Source of the DNA: Sporolactobacillus shoreae
GTDB taxonomy: Bacteria > Bacillota > Bacilli > Bacillales > Sporolactobacillaceae
DNA: 64,000 nucleotides
Reading direction: 5' to 3'
NCBI RefSeq assembly: GCF_004684935.1
Contig: NZ_SRJD01000007.1
Location: 62,001 to 126,000, forward strand
A model generated the notes under the pieces. It was not told the origin of the DNA, did no database searches, and saw nothing but the letters and a program-made list of their open reading frames with translations. Below, piece by piece: positions 37,890 through 45,975 of the stretch (the stretch's first letter is position 1; each line of letters begins with the position of its first letter). A program made the position numbers and the translations under genes.

Positions 37890-38765
37890 TCACATCCTGC
37901 GTTTTCTTACAAACCATTTTTCTACTACTCCTGAAAATCCAAGTGGCAGTAATCTAATCACGAGAATGGCGCATATCAAGAGTCCAATTTCACCGAAAAA
38001 GGTCCCCCATGTGGTATCCAAAATGCTATTTACGATGCCAAGCACCCCTCCTGACAATGAAGTGCCTATAAGAGGATTGGCCCCTCCGACAATCACTGTG
38101 ACAAAACTTTGCATTAAGAAACCTGTCCCAAATGTTGGAGAAATGGCCATCGTTGGTGCGTATAGTCCCCCTGTCAGGCCAGCAAACGCGGCGCCTATAC
38201 TAAAAGTCATTGAATAGATCCTGTTAGTATTAACTCCCATACTCCTCGCAATTTCCTGATTTTGCATTGTCGCTCTTGAATACAAACCGAATTTTGTTTT
38301 CATAAAAATTAAATACAAAAGAAACAAGGCGCCAATAGATATTGCAAAAAGGAGTATTCTGTAAACAGAATAGGTACTTCCAGCGAAAGAAACCGATCCC
38401 AGTGGTGTTGACACTCCTTGTAATGAAGGGCCAAAAATGATCAGCATCCCCTGCTGAATAACCATGCTAATTCCCCAAGTGACAACAACGGAGTCTAGGG
38501 TTCTTCCATAGAGCCTGCAAATAATAAGACGATCAATCAAGTATCCCATGATCCCGACACCAATAGCACCGAAAACAATAGATATGATCAAAGGTACGCC
38601 AGCCTGAGCAGATAAAGTCGTTATATATGCACCGAGCATAATAAACTCTCCATGTGCGAGATTAATGATCTTCATCATGCCAAATATGACGGCCAGCCCA
38701 ATCGCTGCCAAAATCAAAAATGAGAAATCATTGATAAATTGATTCATTAAACTTGATAGGCTCAT
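37890..38765 (-). CDS. urtB: Amide/urea ABC transporter permease (UrtB/LivH type)
   Basis: Permease of 291 residues with about eight helices. LivH-type features are GMMKIINLAHGEFIMLGAY, FGLYSRATMQNQEIARSMGVN and TVIVGGANPLIGTSLSG. AGGAGG lies 5 nt before the ATG. It is separated from the binding-protein gene by 76 bp containing a strong G/C hairpin, which could set a lower expression level than that of the binding protein. Confidence 0.9.
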   Translation of the reverse strand: MSLSSLMNQFINDFSFLILAAIGLAVIFGMMKIINLAHGEFIMLGAYITTLSAQAGVPLIISIVFGAIGVGIMGYLIDRLIICRLYGRTLDSVVVTWGISMVIQQGMLIIFGPSLQGVSTPLGSVSFAGSTYSVYRILLFAISIGALFLLYLIFMKTKFGLYSRATMQNQEIARSMGVNTNRIYSMTFSIGAAFAGLTGGLYAPTMAISPTFGTGFLMQSFVTVIVGGANPLIGTSLSGGVLGIVNSILDTTWGTFFGEIGLLICAILVIRLLPLGFSGVVEKWFVRKRRM

Positions 38766-38808
38766 TTCATCCTCCTATACTGCTAAACTGTGGTATTAAA
38801 TGATAAAT

Positions 38809-38825
38809 GGGGGGATTTCCCCCCC
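38809..38825 (-). promoter_or_regulatory. Intercistronic G6/C7 hairpin between urtA and urtB
   Basis: The minus-strand RNA reads GGGGGGGAAATCCCCCC, a 6-bp all-GC stem with a tight loop, 17 nt after the urtA stop. Hairpins at this place often protect the abundant binding-protein mRNA from 3' decay or attenuate downstream transcription. No long T run follows. Confidence 0.55.
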
Positions 38826-38841
38826 AATAATTGATTTTTGA

Positions 38842-40104
38842 TTAGTTACCTAAAGGTGTATATTGGTGAGACTGCGGTTTTTTGGGCAAGTCTACCCCCT
38901 TTGCCGTTGAGAGCCAATCTGGCTTGACCGCTTTATATTCTGCATCAATTTGTATTTTTTGTTTACTATCGGTGTTTACCAGAAACATATTTCTAATGAC
39001 GTGATGCGTTTTTGGATCTATTGTCACCGGTCCGGTAGGTCCGTTATAACTAATACCACTTTCAAGTGCCTTTATAACTGCATCCCGATCTGTTGTTTTC
39101 GCTTTTTGAACTGCTTTTGCCCAAAGCATAATTCCACTATATTCAGCTTCAGCTTCCTGTCCGACATATTTATCGTGAGGGAACTTTTTATAGAACGCAT
39201 CAACAAATGTCTTTGCACCCGGATATTTTGTATCAAGTTCTTGCATAAAACTTGTTGTGACGTACATATTTGCCATTGTTGGTGGAGCAAAGCGCAATTG
39301 TTCATAGGTCTGAGCAAGGTTAACCGATGAAGCCATAGGTATGCTTTTGTCTCCTTGTTTGGCCCACTGCTCGTAGAATGCCGATTGGTTTTGACCAATA
39401 AGTAACGTTACAAGTACATCAGGCTTTGCAGCTTTGATCCGGCTGATTGTACTGCTGAACTGAGAGACATCCAATGGAATAAATTCCTGTCCAACCAGCT
39501 TTCCACCATCCTGCTTCACGGACTGTTGAACCCATTGTGCAGAGATCTGACCGAAGTTATAGTCAGCCGCAATCGTGTAAACGCGGGGACCAAATTTTTT
39601 AATCATATACTTCATCAATGGAACGATTTGTTGCTCCGGAACCGCTCCTGTTAAGAAAGTATCATTATCAGCTACTCCGCCTTCATATTGGTTATTATAG
39701 AAGTAGAGCATTTTATTCTGATCCATAATCGGCCGAATTGCTTCTCGTGAGGCGCTTGAATAAGCACCCATAATCGCTACGACATGATCTTGCAAAATTA
39801 ATTTTTTAGCCATCTGTTGATAGACGCTGTTGTTAGATTGGGTATCAGGTGCGTCCAACACTACTTTTTTCCCTAATAAGCCACCCTGTTGATTAATTTG
39901 ATCTACAGCCAATTCTGCTGCGTGATATTTTTGAATACCGACTAATGAAAAATCACCTGAGCGATCTTCAAGCAGACCCAATTTTATGGTTTTGCTGTTA
40001 CTGCCTTGTGAAGAACCACTGCATCCTGACAAGGCAAGTACCATAATAAGAGTGAATATTAAAAACAGTGTAACTCCCTTAAAGCTTATCTTTTTCAGTT
40101 TCAT
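38842..40104 (-). CDS. urtA: Amide/urea ABC transporter substrate-binding lipoprotein (UrtA/FmdD type)
   Basis: Periplasmic-binding type I lipoprotein of 420 residues: signal peptide with lipobox LSGC (cleavage before the Cys), then LGLLEDRSGDFSLVGIQKYHAAELAVDQIN, AIMGAYSSASREAI and the fold typical of UrtA/AmiC/FmdD binding proteins for urea or short amides. It is the first gene of the operon, about 275 nt downstream of the promoter at 40388-40416. AGGAGG lies about 12 nt before the ATG, with a closer AGAGG. Confidence 0.9.
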   Translation of the reverse strand: MKLKKISFKGVTLFLIFTLIMVLALSGCSGSSQGSNSKTIKLGLLEDRSGDFSLVGIQKYHAAELAVDQINQQGGLLGKKVVLDAPDTQSNNSVYQQMAKKLILQDHVVAIMGAYSSASREAIRPIMDQNKMLYFYNNQYEGGVADNDTFLTGAVPEQQIVPLMKYMIKKFGPRVYTIAADYNFGQISAQWVQQSVKQDGGKLVGQEFIPLDVSQFSSTISRIKAAKPDVLVTLLIGQNQSAFYEQWAKQGDKSIPMASSVNLAQTYEQLRFAPPTMANMYVTTSFMQELDTKYPGAKTFVDAFYKKFPHDKYVGQEAEAEYSGIMLWAKAVQKAKTTDRDAVIKALESGISYNGPTGPVTIDPKTHHVIRNMFLVNTDSKQKIQIDAEYKAVKPDWLSTAKGVDLPKKPQSHQYTPLGN

Positions 40105-40149
40105 CCTCTATTTTTTCCTCCTGCTTCTCGATGCTTTATTTTTCAACCT

Positions 40150-40262
40150 ATTTTGGTAATAATCAGATATTTTTTCTATACGGACTCTAAGATATCCCAA
40201 GCTACCTACTCATCATTTGTTTCTCTCCACTCTTCTAATGTTGGCTCCCTCCTTTTCTCGCA
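40150..40262 (-). pseudogene. Decayed coding fragment in the urtA leader
   Basis: In the untranslated leader, one minus-strand frame reads REPTLEEWRETNDE, stop, VAWDILESV, stop, KKYLIITK, after AAAAGGAGG. From memory the pattern EPTLEEW...A..I.....KYL resembles the N-terminus of a DUF6930/DUF7309-type protein, which would make this a relic with two in-frame stops. It may equally be chance. Confidence 0.3.
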
Positions 40263-40363
40263 ATTCAATATGCTCCCACAGTCGAATAAAAAAAATTTGC
40301 TAAGCTGTGATTTCTAATCTCTGCTCTTCAGGACATCCCTTCTGTCGAAATATGTATTATTTG

Positions 40364-40416
40364 ATGTAAGTTTACCTTACATGGAACATTATAAACAACA
40401 TTATGTTGTATGTAAA
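40364..40416 (-). promoter_or_regulatory. Promoter and operators of the amide operon
   Basis: Minus strand: TTTACA (40411-40416), 17-nt spacer, TATAAT (40388-40393), close to the sigma-A consensus. The spacer contains the perfect palindrome ACAACATAATGTTGT (40395-40409), and a second one, ATGTAAGGTAAACTTACAT (40364-40382), covers the start point. An imperfect copy of the first lies at 40428-40440, nearer the divergent XRE gene. A repressor bound here would block the operon. Confidence 0.7.
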
Positions 40417-40467
40417 TATATTTTCTGACATTTTGTTGTATTTTTAATTTTTAACAATCTTTGATTG

Positions 40468-40473
40468 TATAAT
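40468..40473 (+). promoter_or_regulatory. -10 box of the XRE regulator gene
   Basis: TATAAT lies 28 nt before the GTG start. A convincing -35 at 17 nt is not seen. Confidence 0.4.
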
Positions 40474-40501
40474 TCACCTCAAGAGTAAGAGGTGTTGACA
40501 A

Positions 40502-40885
40502 GTGACTACCTTTCCCGAAAGGTTAAGAGAATTACGAGAAGATGCTCAGCTAAAGCAAGAGGACATGGCAAAGAAACTCAATATAACGACTAGTGCGTAT
40601 GGCTACTATGAACAAGGCAGAAATGAGCCTTCGTTGAATGCACTGCAAACGTTGTCAGTTCTATTTGATACATCGACTGACTATCTAATTGGTCTGACGA
40701 ATGTCAAGAATCCCCCTTTGTTAATTAAAGTCACAGAGGAACTTTCTCTCTCAAATGAAGAAATTCAATTAATGATTGAATTGAAAAAGTACTCTCAGTT
40801 CATTGCAGATTTAGAAGTTGATCCTGAAACAAAAGTAGCAAAATTATATAAACTTTGGAAATTTATTAAAGATGAAATCGAATGA
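40502..40885 (+). CDS. XRE-family transcriptional regulator
   Basis: Compact regulator of 127 residues. The N-terminal helix-turn-helix (LRELREDAQLKQEDMAKKLN, TTSAYGYYEQGRNEPSL) is of Cro/CI type; the C-terminal 60 residues are helical and probably mediate dimerisation. There is no ligand domain. The GTG start has AGAGGTG 7 nt upstream. It is divergent from the amide operon and the palindromes between them suit a dimeric HTH, so it is the likely repressor. How nitrogen status or substrate is sensed is not evident. Confidence 0.88.
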   Translation: MTTFPERLRELREDAQLKQEDMAKKLNITTSAYGYYEQGRNEPSLNALQTLSVLFDTSTDYLIGLTNVKNPPLLIKVTEELSLSNEEIQLMIELKKYSQFIADLEVDPETKVAKLYKLWKFIKDEIE

Positions 40886-40928
40886 TTGAATCCTATTTAC
40901 CTGTTTCGATCCAAAAATCCCACATAAT

Positions 40929-40981
40929 GAAACTAAGGATCTTACAACATTATTCTTGCTGTAAGATCCTTAGTTTCTTTT
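40929..40981 (+). terminator. Strong Rho-independent terminator of the XRE gene
   Basis: Eighteen-bp perfect stem (40929-40946 and 40960-40977) with a 13-nt loop and a TTTCTTTT tail. Confidence 0.85.
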
Positions 40982-41232
40982 AAGATATTGCTCATTTTTT
41001 AATGAGTGATCTTCCATTCCGTAGTTCTATTTTTTCTAGCCGATTTCTGATGCTCTGTTGGGAGACCTTTTCTGTAGTCTGAGTACATTCTAATCAATGA
41101 CCAATCAGATCCGCTGTTGGTATGAACAATCTAATGGGCATCTCTATTTCCCTTACACATTCCAAACACATTAAAAAGTCCGAGTGAGTAATTTATGACT
41201 CAGGGCCCTCTAAAATGTTTCAGTCTAATCCT

Positions 41233-41973
41233 TTAAAACAGCGTGGTAAGCAATCCCGCATACTCTTTAATAGCTGTAAAAGCTACTCCGCCATCGGACG
41301 GGACGAACTGCCCCGGATAAAGCGACAGTTTTTTGCTCGCCAGATAATCCGTCGGATAAGGCCCCACCCTGATCCCGATTTGGCTGAAATTCCGGACCGC
41401 GCGGGGCATATGAAAGGCTGACGTGACAAGGACAGGCCGCACGTAATGGAATCGTACCAGAATTTTTTTAGTATTAATCGCATTTTGACGCGTGGTAATG
41501 CTCTTATTTTCAACAATTACTTTATTCGCCGGCATGCCGAGAGCAATCAATTCTCTTTTGGCTATATCCGCTTCAACCCCGCTGTCCGGGTAGACTTTTC
41601 CTCCCGAAACAATAACGGGCAGGCCGGTTTCACGGTACAGTCGGAACGCGGTCATCAGCCGGTTCGCCGCATCTCCGGATAGCTGCCCTTCCCCATTCAT
41701 ATCCGGCGTGCCAAGTGTCGCCCCGCCCCCTAGCATCACAATCACGTCGCCATTTGGGTGGGCTGGCGGCTTATAGCTGTTCTCCAGCGGGTGGACGAGC
41801 AGGATTCCCGTCAGCGGGATGAAAGACAGATAAAGCAAAAGTGCGAATCCCCCGGTCAGGAAAAACAGTCTGCGGTTCCTTTGACGCAGCCATAGGCTCA
41901 AAATAACCATAAGGGTGAAAAAGAGGCCCGGGGGCAGGATAAATCCATAAATAAATTTAATAATGTATTCCAT
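41233..41973 (-). CDS. YdcF/SanA-family (DUF218) membrane protein
   Basis: Protein of 246 residues: two N-terminal helices (about 8-25 and 35-55), then the DUF218 domain with VMLGGGATLGTP, ANRLMTAFRLYRETGLPVIVSGGK, VEADIAKRELIALGMP and NTKKILVR. Members have been linked to envelope integrity and polysaccharide control, but the biochemistry is unknown. It is flanked by unrelated genes. Confidence 0.85.
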   Translation of the reverse strand: MEYIIKFIYGFILPPGLFFTLMVILSLWLRQRNRRLFFLTGGFALLLYLSFIPLTGILLVHPLENSYKPPAHPNGDVIVMLGGGATLGTPDMNGEGQLSGDAANRLMTAFRLYRETGLPVIVSGGKVYPDSGVEADIAKRELIALGMPANKVIVENKSITTRQNAINTKKILVRFHYVRPVLVTSAFHMPRAVRNFSQIGIRVGPYPTDYLASKKLSLYPGQFVPSDGGVAFTAIKEYAGLLTTLF

Positions 41974-42152
41974 CGTGAACCCCGCTTTCCGGTTTCAGGT
42001 AGTTTTATTTTACTATATGGAATATATGGGCCCATTTCAAACTGGCAGTATAATTTTTTTGAAAACGCTCTATATCTTTCATTACTCAAACCGATATAAT
42101 AGATAGGACTTGATACGAAAAAATCGTTTTTGTTCCCGGGAGGCCTATCTCA

Positions 42153-43511
42153 TTGAATCTCATACGTCGCTTCACCAGAATCATTTCAAGGTTTCATATC
42201 CGCACTCTTTTTCTTCCGTTTGTCTTAGCCATAGTCATTATTCCGGATCTTTTCATTATTGGATCCGTTTATTCAAATATTAAGACACTCGGCGAAACGC
42301 GGCTACATTTGAGCTCCTCAGCAGCGGCATCAGCCGCCTTCCCCATTGTTGAACAGATAGGTATCATTGCCCTGATTACACTGGTTGTCCTTTTTATCCT
42401 CGTTTGGTTTGTCTGCCGTATTGTTTTTCTGAAACCAATGGACGGATTTATCAAGAGGCTGAATGCTGTGAGCGGACATGACCTGTCCAGACAGCTGGAG
42501 GATTCCGTTGTGACGAACAGGGAATTCGGCGAAATGCGAAACAGCGTCAATCAGATGATCGGTTCGTTGAATGGGATTATTAACACGATCAGGCATAAAT
42601 CGGAAACGGTCGCAGCATCATCAGAGGAGCTAACCGCATCTTCAGAAGAGAACAAAGCCACAACCGATGAAATCGCTCATTCACTTCAGCTGGTGGCATC
42701 GGCCACAGATAAGGATCTTCAAAGCGTCAATGTAGCAAAGAAAGATAATGACGGCATTAACATGTCCATTGTCGCCATTACGATGGATACAATGAAACTT
42801 GCTGAGTCTGCAAAGGAATCCGTCCGGACAGCCCGGATCGGTGAAAAAGAAATGATACGGGCGACACAGCAGATGCGAGAGATCAAGGAGACCGTCAACG
42901 AACTGGCCGAAATGGTCGGAAAGCTGAGCACCCAGACACAGGATGTTAATCAGATCATCCGCGACATCAACGACATTGCCGATCAGACACAGCTTCTGTC
43001 GCTGAATGCATCTATTGAAGCTGCCCGCGCCGGGGAACAGGGCAAAGGATTTTCCGTTGTCGCCGATGAGATCGGAAAACTGGCCGATCAATCTGCGGAG
43101 TCGGCGCAGAAGGTTCATGAAATTCTGGCGGCGATTCAGAATGAGACCGAGCGTGTGGCCCAATCAATGGGCGTTGGCGTCGCAAAGGTTGACCAGGGCA
43201 TGGAGACGGTCGAACGCACAGGGAAATCATTCAAACAGATTGAAGATCTTGTGAATGAGACCAGTGAAAAAATGAAAACCGTCGACTCCGAAGTCAATAA
43301 AATTTCCCAGGTCTCCTTCAAAGCCGCAGCAGCCTATAAGACCATCGAAACAGCGGCTCTTGCGACCTCCGAACAGACCCTTACGATTTCGAGCGCGTCC
43401 AAAGAGCAGGCTGCCGCCGCTGAAGAAGTGGCTAATAGTGCGGGCGCGCTCGCGGCGATCGCCGATGAACTGCACCAGGTGGTCATCTCTTTTAAAGTCA
43501 AAGCGGATTAA
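42153..43511 (+). CDS. Methyl-accepting chemotaxis protein with minimal extracellular part
   Basis: Chemoreceptor of 452 residues. TM1 is about 17-39, a loop of only about 27 residues follows, TM2 is about 67-92, then a HAMP-like linker and a signalling domain with the conserved hairpin tip [30 protein letters not shown]. The normal ligand-binding domain of 100 to 250 residues is absent, so it must sense through the membrane, the loop or a partner. The TTG start is preceded by GGGAGG at 9 nt. No che or fla genes are in the window. Confidence 0.9.
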   Translation: MNLIRRFTRIISRFHIRTLFLPFVLAIVIIPDLFIIGSVYSNIKTLGETRLHLSSSAAASAAFPIVEQIGIIALITLVVLFILVWFVCRIVFLKPMDGFIKRLNAVSGHDLSRQLEDSVVTNREFGEMRNSVNQMIGSLNGIINTIRHKSETVAASSEELTASSEENKATTDEIAHSLQLVASATDKDLQSVNVAKKDNDGINMSIVAITMDTMKLAESAKESVRTARIGEKEMIRATQQMREIKETVNELAEMVGKLSTQTQDVNQIIRDINDIADQTQLLSLNASIEAARAGEQGKGFSVVADEIGKLADQSAESAQKVHEILAAIQNETERVAQSMGVGVAKVDQGMETVERTGKSFKQIEDLVNETSEKMKTVDSEVNKISQVSFKAAAAYKTIETAALATSEQTLTISSASKEQAAAAEEVANSAGALAAIADELHQVVISFKVKAD

Positions 43512-43515
43512 CTTT

Positions 43516-44385
43516 TCAAATCAGATTTAAGAGAACGGTCAACGTTACGACACTGGCAAGCGTCGTAATCAGGGTGCAGCTGGAAACAAACTGCGGCCGC
43601 GCATTAAACTGGATTGCGTACAAAGTAGTATTCGCCGCACTTGGCATCGCTGCCATCACAATGATCACATTTCTCAGCAGCGGGCTTACCGGGAAAAGCA
43701 GACAGATGATAAAAGCAATCACAGGTGAAAGGATCAGCCGAACCAGCGAGACGAGGCTGATCTTTTTCCAATTCATTTTCCGTATCGCCACATTTGCCAG
43801 CTGCATCCCCAGAATGATCATAATGATTGGAACAGCTGTATTGCCGATCATTTCAATACTTTCCAGAAAATTTCCGGGAATGCGGATCTGAAATTGCTGC
43901 ATAAGTATCGCCGGGATAATCACGTAATTCATTGGCTGCTTTAGAACGGTCTGCAGCGAAACTTTGGCTCCACCGCGTCCGTTCGCCGCGATATAGATTC
44001 CGATGATTCCCATCAAGATCGCGTGGCAGATCATCAGCGGCATCGCGTAAGCCACACCCTGTTTTCCGAAAGCGAACATCACGATTGGAATACCGTAATT
44101 GCCACTGTTCGGAAAAATGGTGGACAGAAGGAAGGCATTGGCTTCACCTTTGTCATATTTCAGCAGCTTGCATAGAAATACCCCAAAAACAATCAGAACG
44201 GCCATGATCAGTACCGAAGTAACCACGATATAGAAAAAATTCATATTTAATGGTACTGTGTAAAACGTATCAAACACGAGAAACGGCAGAAGCAGATACA
44301 CTGCAAGTGTCGAGATCGGCTTCAAATCCAGCATGAACACACGCTGCAAAACAAAACCGCACACAAAAATCAGAAAAACCGGCAA
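43516..44385 (-). CDS. AEC-family transporter (auxin efflux carrier/malate permease type)
   Basis: Ten-helix transporter, 289 or more residues, of the AEC family, usually exporting or importing organic acids such as malate. Recognisable parts are PVFLIFVCGFVLQR, STIFPNSGNYGIPIVMFAFG and MPSAANTTLYAIQFN. The first conventional start is TTG 44385, but this lacks a ribosome site. Family members begin with about eight further residues, and the frame continues upstream to ATT 44409, which lies 7 nt after GGAGGGG. See the finding on a non-canonical start. Confidence 0.88.
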   Translation of the reverse strand: MPVFLIFVCGFVLQRVFMLDLKPISTLAVYLLLPFLVFDTFYTVPLNMNFFYIVVTSVLIMAVLIVFGVFLCKLLKYDKGEANAFLLSTIFPNSGNYGIPIVMFAFGKQGVAYAMPLMICHAILMGIIGIYIAANGRGGAKVSLQTVLKQPMNYVIIPAILMQQFQIRIPGNFLESIEMIGNTAVPIIMIILGMQLANVAIRKMNWKKISLVSLVRLILSPVIAFIICLLFPVSPLLRNVIIVMAAMPSAANTTLYAIQFNARPQFVSSCTLITTLASVVTLTVLLNLI

Positions 44386-44631
44386 AATTACTTCAGCAAA
44401 AATAAGAATTGCAAATCCCCTCCGTCCGCATCATCCCGCGGTCTGTCTCTAAGAATACAACTTCTTACATTTTACATGATTTAGAAAAAGTTTCATCGGA
44501 ATTTATTCGGAGGTGGGCTTATTTTTCTGAAGTTCATCCGAATTGTATATGGTTTCCTCAAGCTTTGGAGAACGCATCCAAAAGTAAAAAAATCAGACCT
44601 GATTTCCAAACCCTGGTCCAATAAGAAAATA

Positions 44632-44722
44632 TATCAGAACTCAGACAGATTTATCGGAACTCGGTAAAATATATCAGAACTCGGATCAATTTATCAGAAC
44701 TCAAGCAATTTTATCGGAACTC
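44632..44722. repeat. 20-bp spaced array, five copies of TATC(A/G)GAACTC
   Basis: TATCRGAACTC starts at 44632, 44652, 44672, 44692 and 44712, an exact 20-bp period with degenerate 9-bp separators. Less exact versions (TCATCGGAATTTATTCGGAGG) appear upstream near 44490-44515. There is no coding sequence. It is unrelated in sequence to the 21-bp array at 7847, but has the same layout. Confidence 0.85.
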
Positions 44723-44814
44723 AGCAATCTCGGGTTCGCTTTTCATAAGATCTTCTGTTGTACCGCTTAGCCATAGTAATCTACAGATCTTTTTTTATAA
44801 TGGTCCTTTACAAT

Positions 44815-44852
44815 GAAAAATCCCGGGCAGGTGACTTTCCTGCTCAGGATTT
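44815..44852 (-). terminator. Terminator of the second LCP gene
   Basis: Stem AAATCC.GGGCAGG/CCTGCTC.GGATTT with one mismatch, loop TGACTTT, followed by TTTTTC on the minus strand, just after the stop codon. Confidence 0.75.
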
Positions 44853-44867
44853 TATTTCAATTGTTTT

Positions 44868-45788
44868 TTATTCATTCGTCGTGTTGCCGAGTTGTTTTTC
44901 GATCATGTCGTGCACACGCTGCTTTTCCGCATCACTGACGACCAGATAGTCGACTCCGTTGATCTTCTCGGGCGTCGTATTGACTTCGTAATTAATCGTA
45001 TGCTTGCTGGCATTCCGGTAGTGGAGCGCTATATTTTTCATATCGTCAAAGGTCATGTTCGTCTTAACGTTATTTCCGATTGCCTGCAAAATTTGGGAGT
45101 AACGGGAAACAGAGCTGACATTGGCCATCTTGTTCACGATCGCCATAATCACTTCGCGCTGGCGTTTATTCCTGCCGAGATCACCCTGCGGATCAAGATG
45201 GCGCATGCGGACATACCCCATTGCCATTGCCCCGTCTGTCAGCGTGATTTTCCCCGTTTTGAAGTGGTAACCCTTTTTATAGTACCCCTCATCGATCCAG
45301 TCCACCGTGTTATTGACCGTTACACCGCCAATGGCGTCGACCAGATCACTCATGCCCTGCATGTTGATCTTGATATAAAAGTCGAAAGGGATGTTCCCGA
45401 CAAAATTGCTCACTGTATCTTCAGCCATCTGTACGCCGCCGAATGCGTAAGCAGCGTTGATTTTATCCAGCGTCCCGCGTCCGACAATATCAGTCCGGGT
45501 ATCGCGTGGTATCGAGATCATCTGCATCGTGCCCGTTTTCGGATTCAGTGTCAGTGCAATAATCGTGTCGGATCTTCCGGAATCATTTTTACGTTCGTCA
45601 ACTCCAAGAAGCAGAATGCTGATCGGTTTCTGGACAGCAACGGTCTGATGATTGCCCTTACCGCCTTTTACATCATACATTTTCTGCGCTGTCGCGGCTG
45701 CTGAATGCCACATCCACCAGGCATATCCACCTCCGGCAGCCAGGAGGAAAACAAGAATAGAACCTACCGTGAGCAAAAACTTCTTCAC
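44868..45788 (-). CDS. LytR-CpsA-Psr family protein
   Basis: Second LCP phosphotransferase of the window, 306 residues: N-terminal anchor helix, then LLLGVDERKNDSGRSDTIIAL, SIPRDTRTDI, INMQGMSDLVDAIGGVTV and MRHLDPQGDLGRNKRQREV, which hold the conserved Asp and Arg residues binding polyprenyl pyrophosphate. The GTG start has AAAGGA upstream. It is monocistronic by its terminator. The glycopolymer it attaches is unknown. Confidence 0.92.
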   Translation of the reverse strand: MKKFLLTVGSILVFLLAAGGGYAWWMWHSAAATAQKMYDVKGGKGNHQTVAVQKPISILLLGVDERKNDSGRSDTIIALTLNPKTGTMQMISIPRDTRTDIVGRGTLDKINAAYAFGGVQMAEDTVSNFVGNIPFDFYIKINMQGMSDLVDAIGGVTVNNTVDWIDEGYYKKGYHFKTGKITLTDGAMAMGYVRMRHLDPQGDLGRNKRQREVIMAIVNKMANVSSVSRYSQILQAIGNNVKTNMTFDDMKNIALHYRNASKHTINYEVNTTPEKINGVDYLVVSDAEKQRVHDMIEKQLGNTTNE

Positions 45789-45975
45789 TATTATCTTTCC
45801 TTTAATCTCTAAATTTCGACAAAATTACAGTCAATTAGTATAACATTCGTCTCTTTTTGACAAAATGAGGGGTGGGTCAGATCATTTTTAAAGAAATTTG
45901 AATCCACACTATTATCTTCCAAATTCCAAGAAACGGTTTACCAGGAATCTTCTTAACACACTACTTGCAAGCGGA

